From: Candidatus Nitrosopumilus sp.
GTDB lineage: Archaea; Thermoproteota; Nitrososphaeria; Nitrososphaerales; Nitrosopumilaceae
Reading direction: 5' to 3'
Assembly (NCBI GenBank): GCA_030637455.1
Contig: DAOWGL010000041.1
Coordinates: 1-7,703 of the forward strand
DNA: 7,703 bases
The translations under genes were made by a program, and so were the position numbers. This document shows, in pieces, positions 1 to 6,837 of the stretch. The number at the start of each line of letters is the position of its first letter. The stretch's first letter is position 1. The notes beneath the pieces were generated by a model that had not been told where the DNA came from, made no database searches, and saw nothing but the letters and a program-made list of their open reading frames with translations.

Positions 1-2
1 AA

Positions 3-998
3 ATCTCAGCATTTGGTGGAGTATTCAGATACGACGAGCCACAAAAGGGCAGATATCGATACTTTCACCAATGGGATATCGAGGTTTATGGCAAAGCTAG
101 TCTCGAATCCGAATCTGAAATCATAGAAATTACATCAAGATTATTTGATTCGCTATTACTCAAAGATATCACAATTGACATCAATCATAGAAATCTTGTA
201 GAATCATACATCAACAAAGTCTTTGATTCAAAAGATCCGGAACTAGTTGCTGATATTTTACGTGCAGTAGATAAAATTGCAAAAAAATCAAAAGAACAAA
301 TTCTAAAAGAATTTCAAGAAAAAGGATATGCAATTGAAAAACTAGAAAAAATTCTAGAGTTTTCTCAAATCAAAGGTTCAATTGCAGATGTAGAAAAAGT
401 ATTTGATGTTTCACAACTAGAATCATGGGATGAACTCAAAGCATTAATTGACTCACTAGAGAATAGAGGAGTTTCAAATGTTAGGATAAATTTTGGAATT
501 GTTAGAGGGCTAGATTACTATTCTGGAATTGTCTTTGAAGTATTTGATAAAAATTCAACTTTGGGTGCTTTAGCTGGTGGAGGTAGATATGATACACTAA
601 CTAAGGCATTCAACAGAGAAGATATTGGTGCAACTGGAGTTGCAGGAGGAGTAGAGCGAATCATTTTGACAATGCAAGAGCAAAAAATAATTTCAGAAAC
701 TAAACAAAAAAGAGTTGCAGTATTGTACATTAACGAAGATATGCAAAAAGTTGCCCATTCAATTACCTCATTACTTAGACTAAACAACATCCCAACTGAT
801 ATTGATTTAGCAGGACGTAACATGAAAAAACAAATGGATATTGCAAAAAATTCACAATTTGCAATTATAGTTGGACCACAGGAATTAGAAAATGGAAATG
901 TAGTTCTCAAAGATATGGTTAATGGAACTGAAGGAACTATCTCTTTAGAAAAACTAACTGAAGACCCAAAATCTATTCTTAATTTAGAAAAGCTCTAG
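3..998 (+). CDS. hisS: Histidyl-tRNA synthetase, 5'-truncated by window edge
   Basis: This class II aminoacyl-tRNA synthetase charges tRNA-His with histidine in the cytoplasm. The frame is open from base 3 to the TAG at 996-998, giving 331 visible residues; the N-terminal part with motif 1 lies outside the window. Class II motif 2 is at the left edge (FRYDEPQKGRYRYFHQWD, visible residues 8-25). The two histidine-specific signatures follow: RGLDYYSG at 504-527 and AGGGRYD at 573-593. Between motif 2 and these lies the charged helical insertion usual for HisRS. From about base 700 to the end is the anticodon-binding domain (VAVLYINED, then LAGRNMKKQ and FAIIVGPQE). No frameshift is seen. The 3' end overlaps the convergent aIF6 gene by 20 bases. 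No in-frame ATG exists between base 3 and the TTG at 561; that TTG is an internal leucine, not a start. Confidence 0.96.
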   Translation: MSAFGGVFRYDEPQKGRYRYFHQWDIEVYGKASLESESEIIEITSRLFDSLLLKDITIDINHRNLVESYINKVFDSKDPELVADILRAVDKIAKKSKEQILKEFQEKGYAIEKLEKILEFSQIKGSIADVEKVFDVSQLESWDELKALIDSLENRGVSNVRINFGIVRGLDYYSGIVFEVFDKNSTLGALAGGGRYDTLTKAFNREDIGATGVAGGVERIILTMQEQKIISETKQKRVAVLYINEDMQKVAHSITSLLRLNNIPTDIDLAGRNMKKQMDIAKNSQFAIIVGPQELENGNVVLKDMVNGTEGTISLEKLTEDPKSILNLEKL

Positions 999-1644
999 TT
1001 AACATCATAATCTCGGGTCCACTAGTTAACGAACCTACAACCATACAGTGATTATTCACCAAGATTCCTGATGACACATACGGAATTCCATTATTGATTG
1101 AACTCTGTTCAATACTTGTGCCTAATACATTGGCTATGGTCTTCATATCTTCCTCATCTGCTTCTGGATGGATTGCAGCACCAGTTGCATTTGCAACAAG
1201 GACTACTCCTGTCTGATTAAATCCTGCAATTTTTTTCTGAATTACCTCTACTCCTAAAACATCTGAAATTGTTTGGCAATCTTGTTTTGATAGCCAAGGT
1301 GATACAACTGCTCCTTTGTCATTTGCACAGATTACATTTCCTAGTGCATTAAATTTAGTATCAAGTACACCAACTTCTAAATCCGTTTCAGCTTTTAGAT
1401 AATCATATTCATTTTGATAAGCAGTATTTGGAAGTAAGATTCCTTTATTGTTCATAACTGATAATGCACCCATTAGTCTAGTGTTTGCAATTGCAGTATT
1501 ATGAATTTCAATGTCTAGATATTCTGCCAGCTTGTCAGATTTGGTTTGAGCAAATCCCATTGGAACTAGACCAATACTATCGTTGACAGTAATGTATACT
1601 CCAAGATTTGGTCCCCTATACACATCATACTTGATAATATCCAT
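979..1644 (-). CDS. eif6: Translation initiation factor 6 (aIF6), ribosome anti-association factor
   Basis: aIF6/eIF6 binds the large ribosomal subunit and prevents premature joining with the small subunit. The 221-residue product has the family's usual length and is a run of pentein-type repeats with no catalytic motif. Recognisable pieces are the N-terminal RGPNLGVYITVND, then LVPMGF, NTAIANTRLMGAL, NKGILLPN, NDKGAVVSPWLS, GVVLVANATGAAIHPEA, and the C-terminal GILVNNHCMVVGSLTSGPEIMMLTRAF. Because the pentein core repeats, the same small motif (strand, gap, ALG-like turn) recurs about every 40-45 residues. The ATG at 1644 puts the first strand in the normal position and no better start exists upstream. 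No clear Shine-Dalgarno sequence precedes it. It is divergent from the first ferredoxin and convergent with hisS, overlapping the hisS 3' end by 20 bases, so no free terminator space exists between the two. Confidence 0.95.
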   Translation of the reverse strand: MDIIKYDVYRGPNLGVYITVNDSIGLVPMGFAQTKSDKLAEYLDIEIHNTAIANTRLMGALSVMNNKGILLPNTAYQNEYDYLKAETDLEVGVLDTKFNALGNVICANDKGAVVSPWLSKQDCQTISDVLGVEVIQKKIAGFNQTGVVLVANATGAAIHPEADEEDMKTIANVLGTSIEQSSINNGIPYVSSGILVNNHCMVVGSLTSGPEIMMLTRAFLN

Positions 1645-1676
1645 ATCCAGAGAGTTAACACTTGATCGTTATGAAC

Positions 1677-1715
1677 GTAAGGAAATTTTTTGTTCCTAAC
1701 TGATCGATTCCTTAC
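1677..1715. repeat. Inverted-repeat cluster in the aIF6/ferredoxin divergent spacer
   Basis: GTAAGGAA at 1677-1684 is perfectly complementary to TTCCTTAC at 1708-1715, with 23 bases between them. A nested TTCCT at 1693-1697 can also pair with AGGAA at 1680-1684. TGATCG occurs at 1663-1668 and again at 1701-1706. The position, between two divergent start codons and upstream of the ferredoxin TATA box, would suit an operator or an aIF6 promoter element. This is inference from symmetry alone; short repeats in AT-rich DNA also arise by chance. Confidence 0.35.
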
Positions 1716-1738
1716 TTGTCTATTCAAAATACAGCTAT

Positions 1739-1755
1739 CTAGCTTTAAATAATAA
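1739..1755 (+). promoter_or_regulatory. TATA-box promoter of the first ferredoxin (leaderless)
   Basis: The element CTAGC-TTTAAATAATAA is a strong archaeal box A. Its first T (1744) is 30 bases before the A of the ATG at 1774. Archaeal transcription starts about 22-27 bases downstream of the box centre, so the mRNA should begin at or within a few bases of the ATG. There is no Shine-Dalgarno sequence, which fits a leaderless transcript. The block 1739-1754 matches 2355-2370 before the second ferredoxin with one mismatch. Confidence 0.75.
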
Positions 1756-2283
<528 letters not shown>

Positions 2284-2305
2284 TTGCAAGTATCTCAAAC
2301 CTAGA

Positions 2306-2336
2306 AATTTTTGATTTTTATATTATTTTTTAATTT
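2306..2336 (+). terminator. T-rich terminator after the first ferredoxin
   Basis: Runs of T (ttttt, ttttta, tttttt) follow the TAA by about 25 bases without a convincing hairpin. Oligo-T tracts alone end transcription in many archaea, and a new TATA box follows at 2360, so termination here is plausible. Confidence 0.5.
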
Positions 2337-2354
2337 AGTCCCAACTAATTTTCT

Positions 2355-2370
2355 CTAGATTTAAATAATA
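2355..2370 (+). promoter_or_regulatory. TATA-box promoter of the second ferredoxin (leaderless)
   Basis: CTAGA-TTTAAATAATA has its first box T at 2360, 29 bases before the ATG at 2389. Spacing and sequence almost copy the promoter of the first ferredoxin, so the pair was probably duplicated together with its promoter. No Shine-Dalgarno sequence is present, which again points to a leaderless mRNA. Confidence 0.75.
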
Positions 2371-2388
2371 TTCTACAAATACTGTATT

Positions 2389-2937
2389 ATGGTAGATCTA
2401 CAAATTCCTGAAGACTTTTGTCATAATGACGTAAAGCCAAAAGGAAAAACAAGTCATTCCGATGGTGAAAATCTACATTTTATCTGGGGTGACGGAAGAT
2501 CCGATGGTGCAGCATTCTCAAACGACGATGTAAAAGCAGCCTATGCAGACCGAGGAGAAACACAAGTTCCTCTAGGGATTCATGGTACTACAGTTGCAGT
2601 CGATTGGGATTCATGTGTTGCAGCCGGTTCATGCATGAGTGTATGTCCCGTTCAAACCTTCCAATGGTTCAGAACTGAAAAAGATATTCCAGCAGACAAA
2701 TGTATGGGAGAAACTTTTGAAGGTACTGGTCTTACAGAACAAGATGAAAGATTAGATTATACAGACAAATCACAACCAATCCGAGAACACGATTGTACAG
2801 TTTGTATGGCATGTCAAGAAATTTGTCCTGAAGGAGCTATTCTAATTGAAGCATCAAATCAAGAATGGCACGAGAAGGCAGCCGGAACATATGTTAAAAT
2901 GCCATCAAGTGGTGGCGGACCTCACGCACACGATTAA
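2389..2937 (+). CDS. Zinc-type dicluster ferredoxin, paralog 2 (Ala at cluster I)
   Basis: This 182-residue ferredoxin is homologous to its upstream neighbour over nearly all its length. Cluster I reads CxxAxxCxxxCP (C76, A79, C82, C86), where Ala replaces the usual Asp or Cys, so the first cluster should be confined to [3Fe-4S]. Cluster II is a full CxxCxxCxxxCP (C136, C139, C142, C146). Three His match the Sulfolobus zinc ligands by position or context: H23 and H30 in the N-terminal region and H65 in GIHGT, which is identical to the Sulfolobus motif. The fourth ligand, Asp, is Q129. It has two extra Cys (C11, C105) and a tail ending GGGPHAHD, both absent from paralog 1. It shares the insertion of about 20 residues between the cluster motifs. 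It is probably expressed from its own promoter. Partner proteins are unknown. Confidence 0.93.
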   Translation: MVDLQIPEDFCHNDVKPKGKTSHSDGENLHFIWGDGRSDGAAFSNDDVKAAYADRGETQVPLGIHGTTVAVDWDSCVAAGSCMSVCPVQTFQWFRTEKDIPADKCMGETFEGTGLTEQDERLDYTDKSQPIREHDCTVCMACQEICPEGAILIEASNQEWHEKAAGTYVKMPSSGGGPHAHD

Positions 2938-2943
2938 AGAAAA

Positions 2944-2970
2944 TTTTTCTTTTTTCTTATTTTTCTATTT
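2944..2970 (+). terminator. T-rich terminator after the second ferredoxin
   Basis: Several T runs (ttttt, tttttt, ttttt, ttt) begin 7 bases after the TAA, with no hairpin. This is a typical archaeal oligo-T terminator and separates the ferredoxin from the tRNA promoter. Confidence 0.6.
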
Positions 2971-2982
2971 TACATCAACAGA

Positions 2983-2988
2983 TTTTAA
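2983..2988 (+). promoter_or_regulatory. Possible TATA box of tRNA-Ser
   Basis: TTTTAA lies about 27 bases upstream of the mature tRNA 5' end, the spacing expected if transcription begins a few bases before the tRNA. The match to a full box A is modest. Confidence 0.4.
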
Positions 2989-3010
2989 CCGCTTTTCTCC
3001 AAGATTTTTT

Positions 3011-3094
3011 GCAGAGGTCGCCTAGCTCGGTAGGGCGCGGGCCTTGAGAGCCTGTGTGCGCAAGCATACGGGGGTTCAAATCCCTCTCTCTGCG
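3011..3094 (+). tRNA. tRNA-Ser (anticodon UGA)
   Basis: This is a complete type II tRNA of 84 bases. The acceptor stem pairs GCAGAGG (3011-3017) with TCTCTGC (3087-3093), with one G-U. The D stem is 3020-3023 with 3033-3036. The anticodon stem is 3038-3042 with 3050-3054, and the loop CTTGAGA places T33 before the anticodon TGA (3045-3047), which reads UCA serine codons. A long variable arm of five base pairs closed by a GCAA loop (3055-3068) and discriminator G73 (3094) are serine identity features. The T arm is 3070-3086. No intron is present, and CCA is not encoded: the gene is followed directly by TTTTT. Confidence 0.96.
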
Positions 3095-3105
3095 TTTTTA
3101 ATTTT
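3095..3105 (+). terminator. Oligo-T tract ending the tRNA transcript
   Basis: TTTTTAATTTT follows the discriminator base immediately. It also contains the reverse complement of the rfcS stop codon (3098-3100), so the tRNA terminator and the end of the convergent gene share bases. Confidence 0.5.
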
Positions 3106-4048
3106 CTACTTTAGCTAGTTCTGCTAACATTGCAGATAGTTGAATTTCAGAATTTGCTCCAACTAAAACTCTATAATCATACTTTGCAATTACTTCCAGA
3201 ATATCTGCCAATTTGTCATGTTTTGATTTGAATACTGCAGAATTGATATATTTTAGAAAATCAGATTCTGACATTCCATAAACTTTGATTAACTCAATCA
3301 TTTTCTCTCTGGCTTCGGGAACTTTTCCAGATAATGCAATTTTTAGAACTTCATCAACATCAGATGTTTTTGTCAATCCTGCTGAGGATATTACATTCTC
3401 TTCGGTAATTCCACCAAGACTTGCTGTTGCTTGCATCAAGTTAATTGCATGTCTCAAATCACCTTCAGAATAATCATAAATTGCTTTAAGGCCCTTTTTG
3501 TCAGTCTTTACCTTCTCTTTTTTACCAATCTCTTCTAGTCTGCTAATTACGTCTTCTTCAGGAATTGATGTGAATTTGAAGGTGGCACATCTACTCTGAA
3601 TTGGGTCTATAATTTTTGAAATATTATTTGCAATGAAAATAAATCTGCATATTTTGGCAGTGTCTTCTATGATTCGTCTTAGAGCTGTTTGTGCATCACT
3701 TGTCATCTCATCAGCTTCATCTAAAATGATAATTTTGAATGGAACTTCAGCCATTCCTGCATATCTTGAGAATTTCTTTACTTTCTCTCTGACCATCCCT
3801 ATCCCTCTCTCATCAGATGCATTTAGCTCTAGTGTGTAGTCTTTAGCATAATCCCCTAAAATCTGTCTTGCAATACATAATGCGACTGTTGTTTTTCCAA
3901 CGCCTGCAGAACCTGAAAACATCAAGTGTGGCATATCTGTTGGATCTTTGATTAAAGCTTCCAGACTGCCAATGATTTCTGTTTGGTTTACAACCTCAGA
4001 AAGTTTCATTGGTCGATATTTTTCTACCCACATTCCAGTTGCAGTCAT
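3098..4048 (-). CDS. rfcS: Replication factor C small subunit (clamp loader ATPase)
   Basis: RfcS, with the large subunit, uses ATP to load the PCNA sliding clamp at primer ends. The 316-residue AAA+ protein starts with MWVEKYRP (RFC box), then has Walker A GSAGVGKT (46-53), NASDERG (76-82), Walker B with DEAD (LDEADEMT, 109-116), sensor 1 region IFIANN (137-142), and the SRC arginine-finger motif (152-154). The remaining helical part is the collar used for pentamer assembly. I choose the ATG at 4048 because a TATA-like TTTATTAA (4071-4078) lies 30 bases upstream, the same spacing as in the ferredoxins; a TTG three codons further up (4057) would also keep the frame but lacks this fit. The large subunit is not in the window. 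No clear PIP box is visible at the C terminus (LAELAKVEN). Confidence 0.95.
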   Translation of the reverse strand: MTATGMWVEKYRPMKLSEVVNQTEIIGSLEALIKDPTDMPHLMFSGSAGVGKTTVALCIARQILGDYAKDYTLELNASDERGIGMVREKVKKFSRYAGMAEVPFKIIILDEADEMTSDAQTALRRIIEDTAKICRFIFIANNISKIIDPIQSRCATFKFTSIPEEDVISRLEEIGKKEKVKTDKKGLKAIYDYSEGDLRHAINLMQATASLGGITEENVISSAGLTKTSDVDEVLKIALSGKVPEAREKMIELIKVYGMSESDFLKYINSAVFKSKHDKLADILEVIAKYDYRVLVGANSEIQLSAMLAELAKVEN

Positions 4049-4070
4049 GAGTACCAAAGACTAAATCCCA

Positions 4071-4078
4071 TTAATAAA
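4071..4078 (-). promoter_or_regulatory. TATA box of rfcS (leaderless)
   Basis: Read on the minus strand, TTTATTAA begins at 4078, 30 bases before the A of the ATG at 4048. This implies transcription starting at or next to the start codon and supports that start over the upstream TTG. Confidence 0.6.
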
Positions 4079-4147
4079 TCCGAATTGGTTATTGTGATAT
4101 ACCTCATACTAAAATCAAAATTTGGCATAATTACGTACGATTAGCCT

Positions 4148-4157
4148 GAAATTAATT
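4148..4157 (+). promoter_or_regulatory. Possible TATA element of the GINS-MCM-Hel308 operon
   Basis: The stretch GAAATTAATT is the best box A-like sequence upstream of GINS. It would place the transcript start near 4178, giving a leader of about 60 bases before the GINS ATG. The leader would contain the weak Shine-Dalgarno sequence at 4229-4234. The box is imperfect, and other AT-rich sites between 4090 and 4180 cannot be excluded. Confidence 0.35.
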
Positions 4158-4179
4158 AGGATCAATTGATCTCACTAAA

Positions 4180-4248
4180 TTGTTAACAGAATTGATCGAT
4201 CCGGTACTTGAGGATCTAAATCAAAAAAGTGATCTCAAATGGAAATAG
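4180..4248 (+). CDS. Possible 22-codon leader ORF before GINS
   Basis: A TTG-started frame at 4180 encodes about MLTELIDPVLEDLNQKSDLK and two more residues (W, K) before a TAG at 4246-4248, overlapping the GINS start by 10 bases. It lies about 30 bases after the weak TATA element, where a leaderless transcript would begin. The peptide is acidic and amphipathic-looking. It is not recognised as any family. A short chance frame is quite possible; translation is inferred only from position. Confidence 0.2.
   Translation: MLTELIDPVLEDLNQKSDLKWK
4229..4234 (+). promoter_or_regulatory. Weak Shine-Dalgarno sequence of GINS
   Basis: GTGATC can pair with the 16S rRNA 3' end (GATCACCTCC region) and sits 4 bases before the ATG at 4239. 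It supports that start and a leadered mRNA. Confidence 0.4.
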
Positions 4249-4769
4249 ATAAAGTAGAAAAAGTGCATACAATTGGATATCGCCTAAAGGATGCTAAAGT
4301 TACGATTAATCAAGATTTCAAGTATAATGTTGCAGGTATGAAAATTGAGGGTACTCAGGGTGATACAAACAACATGCCTCAATGGATAGGAAAAATTCTC
4401 TCAGAGAATAAAATAGGGACATTAAATTCTCCAGATATGATTACACAACTAAAACAAGCCCTATCAAAAGAAAAGATGGTTGGCGAATATCAAATCTCTA
4501 CACTTGATCCACACTTTTACATAAAGCTAAAAGAATCAATGAAGGAATTAAACAGCAATGACTTTGATAAAGTTGAAAGTATGATGTTAGAATTATTTAG
4601 AATGAGAAGGGGAAAACTAGTAAAGATTGCAGATTCTATGAAACTCAATTCAGAACTATACAACAAACTAACTGTTGAGGAAAATGTCTTTTACAAAACA
4701 ATTCATGAAAACAGTGTAGAGTTTGAAAACCAAATAAGAGGAGGACTAAATGAGCATGGCTCAAGCTAG
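4239..4769 (+). CDS. GINS complex subunit, Gins23-type domain order
   Basis: GINS joins MCM and the Cdc45/RecJ-like protein (GAN) in the archaeal CMG replicative helicase. The 176-residue protein has a small strand-rich B domain first (about 1-60), including MPQWIGKIL (46-54), which recalls the VPLWLA motif of eukaryotic Psf2/Psf3. A helical A domain follows (about 65-168) with LFRMRRGKL (119-127), KIADSM and LTVEE (144-148), typical of GINS A domains. B before A is the order of Psf2/Psf3 and archaeal Gins23, not of Gins51/Sld5/Psf1. The family call rests on this pattern and on the adjacent mcm gene, a pairing known in Sulfolobus. The last 20 bases overlap the mcm start, suggesting translational coupling. 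A divergent Gins51 is the main alternative. Confidence 0.78.
   Translation: MEIDKVEKVHTIGYRLKDAKVTINQDFKYNVAGMKIEGTQGDTNNMPQWIGKILSENKIGTLNSPDMITQLKQALSKEKMVGEYQISTLDPHFYIKLKESMKELNSNDFDKVESMMLELFRMRRGKLVKIADSMKLNSELYNKLTVEENVFYKTIHENSVEFENQIRGGLNEHGSS
4740..4744 (+). promoter_or_regulatory. Strong Shine-Dalgarno sequence of mcm
   Basis: GGAGG lies 5 bases before the ATG at 4750, inside the GINS coding region. It favours this ATG over the second one at 4756, which would be 11 bases away. Confidence 0.7.
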
Positions 4770-6837
4770 TACATTTACAGATTCTGCTTTATCAGATAAA
4801 GTAAAAGAATTCTTAACTCGATTCAAGGATAGGAATGGCAACTACAAGTATGTAGATGCAATCGACGAGATGATGCCAAAGAATGCAAAATATATCATCG
4901 TTGATTACAATGATTTGGTAATAGAGCCACAAATTGAGATAATATTTTCTCAAAACCCTGACAGACTATTTGATGCATTTGGAAGAGCAATAAAAGAAGC
5001 ACTTCAAACAAGATTCCCTGAATATGCAGAAAAAATCAAAGATGAAGTTCGTGTCCGATTAATTAATTTCCCATTAGAGAGAAGTCTAAGACAAATCACT
5101 GCTGAAACTATTGGAAAGATTACAAGTGTTTCAGGAATGGTGGTAAGAGCATCTGAAGTAAAACCTCTTGCAAAAGAACTAGTCTTTGTATGTCCTGATG
5201 AACACCCAACAAAAGTAATTCAACTAAAGGGAATGGATGTTAAAATGCCAATTGTTTGTGATAATCCTAGTTGCAAACACCGAGACTTTGAATTAAATCC
5301 TGAAGCTAGCAAGTTTATCGATTTCCAAATTTTGAGATTACAAGAACTTCCTGAAGATTTACCTCCTGGACAATTACCTCACTATATTGATGTCACAATT
5401 AGGCAGGATTTGGTAGATAATTCAAGACCAGGAGACCGAATTATTCTAACTGGTGTAGTACGTGTTGAGCAGGAATCAGTTGCAGGAGTTCAGAGAGGAC
5501 ACAGTGGATTATACAGATTAAGAATTGAAGGCAATAATATTGAATTTTTAAGCGGTCGTGGCTCTAAAACTGACAGAAAAATTGGTAGAGAAGAAATTTC
5601 ACCTGAAGAAGAAAAACTAATCAAATCACTTGGTCAAAGCTCTGATGTTTATCAAAGATTAATTGATTCATTTGCGCCGCACATTAAAGGTCAATCATTA
5701 ATCAAAGAAGCTATTTTATTACTAATTGTTGGTTCTAACCAAAGATTACTTGGTGATGGAAGTAAGGTTAGAGGAGACATTAACGTATTTCTAGTTGGAG
5801 ATCCTGGTACTGCAAAATCTGAAATGCTAAAGTTTTGTGCAAGAATTGCACCAAGAGGTTTGTACACATCTGGTAGAGGTTCTACTGCTGCCGGTCTTAC
5901 AGCTGCTGTAGTTCGAGACAAAACTGGAATCATGATGTTGGAAGCTGGTGCAGTTGTACTAGGTGATCAAGGTCTTGTAAGTATAGATGAATTTGACAAG
6001 ATGAAACCTGAAGACAGAAGTGCACTGCACGAAGTTATGGAACAACAGTCTGCAAGTATTGCAAAAGGTGGTATTGTAGCTACACTAAATGCAAGAACTT
6101 CAATCTTGGCTGCAGCAAACCCTATGTATGGAAAATATGATCCTTTCAAAAATATTACAGAAAATGTCAATTTACCAATTCCACTGCTTACAAGATTTGA
6201 CTTGATCTTTGTAGTTCGAGATATTCCAACTAAAGAGCGAGATATGATGATTGCAAAGCACATTATTCGAAGGAATAGTATGAAAGGTACCGATAAAAAA
6301 TCTGTCATTGAAGTTGATTTGCTAACAAAATATCTATCATATGCAAAACGTGGAACGCCTGAATTAACACCAGAAGCTGAGACTAAAATCCTTGATTACT
6401 ATCTTCAAATGAGAAATGTAGAATCTGAAGAGATGATTACAGTTACTCCTAGACAGTTAGAAGGAATTATCAGGCTTTCAACTGCTAGAGCAAGGCTACT
6501 CATGAAAGATAAGGTAGAGGAAGAAGATGCCGATCGTGCAATCTTTCTAATTCAGAGCATGCTTCAAGATGCAGGAGTCGATGTTAATACTGGTAAAGTC
6601 GATCTTGGTGTGTTACAAGGAAAACCAAGAAGTGAGGTTTCCAAGATGCAATTATTCATGGATGTTCTCAAGGGTCTTGAAGGAGATAACAAAGTTCCAG
6701 TTGAAGAGAGGGCATTTGTAAAAGAACTAGAAAAGAGTGAAAAATTCACTGAAGAGGAGGCAAGAAACTACATCAGAAGAATGCTTAGAGAAGCATCTAT
6801 TTATGAATCAAAACCCGGTCACTATAACCGAGTATGA
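4750..6837 (+). CDS. mcm: Replicative DNA helicase MCM
   Basis: MCM forms the hexameric 3'-5' motor that unwinds DNA at the fork. The 695-residue protein has the normal full-length archaeal layout. The N-terminal domain includes a zinc finger with C148, H152, C170 and C175, and the N-terminal beta hairpin region (about 243-256). The AAA+ motor has Walker A GDPGTAKS (350-357), Walker B SIDEFDKM (411-418), the pre-sensor hairpin IAKGGIVATL (437-446), sensor 1 AAANP (454-458, N457), the arginine-finger motif LTRFD (480-484), and sensor 2 around TPRQLEG (566-572, R568). A C-terminal winged-helix domain follows (about 625-695). The start at 4750 is preceded by GGAGG. It overlaps GINS by 20 bases, and its TGA shares bases with the next ATG. 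All catalytic residues are intact, so this is an active single-copy-type MCM rather than a decayed paralog. Confidence 0.98.
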   Translation: MSMAQASTFTDSALSDKVKEFLTRFKDRNGNYKYVDAIDEMMPKNAKYIIVDYNDLVIEPQIEIIFSQNPDRLFDAFGRAIKEALQTRFPEYAEKIKDEVRVRLINFPLERSLRQITAETIGKITSVSGMVVRASEVKPLAKELVFVCPDEHPTKVIQLKGMDVKMPIVCDNPSCKHRDFELNPEASKFIDFQILRLQELPEDLPPGQLPHYIDVTIRQDLVDNSRPGDRIILTGVVRVEQESVAGVQRGHSGLYRLRIEGNNIEFLSGRGSKTDRKIGREEISPEEEKLIKSLGQSSDVYQRLIDSFAPHIKGQSLIKEAILLLIVGSNQRLLGDGSKVRGDINVFLVGDPGTAKSEMLKFCARIAPRGLYTSGRGSTAAGLTAAVVRDKTGIMMLEAGAVVLGDQGLVSIDEFDKMKPEDRSALHEVMEQQSASIAKGGIVATLNARTSILAAANPMYGKYDPFKNITENVNLPIPLLTRFDLIFVVRDIPTKERDMMIAKHIIRRNSMKGTDKKSVIEVDLLTKYLSYAKRGTPELTPEAETKILDYYLQMRNVESEEMITVTPRQLEGIIRLSTARARLLMKDKVEEEDADRAIFLIQSMLQDAGVDVNTGKVDLGVLQGKPRSEVSKMQLFMDVLKGLEGDNKVPVEERAFVKELEKSEKFTEEEARNYIRRMLREASIYESKPGHYNRV

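Noticed and set aside
518..910. Minus-strand open frame of 130 codons opposite hisS
   Set aside because: It is antisense to the HisRS signature motifs and anticodon-binding domain, with no supporting signal.
995..1030. CTAGTTAAC repeated at 995-1003 and 1022-1030
   Set aside because: This is a short repeat inside aIF6 coding sequence containing the palindrome GTTAAC; likely chance in AT-rich DNA.
3011..3094. Possible intron or integration site at tRNA-Ser
   Set aside because: The cloverleaf folds completely without an intron, and no duplicated tRNA 3' end or integrase is in the window.
5691..6308. Minus-strand open frames inside mcm
   Set aside because: They lie antisense to the Walker A and B region of MCM, whose conserved coding explains the openness.
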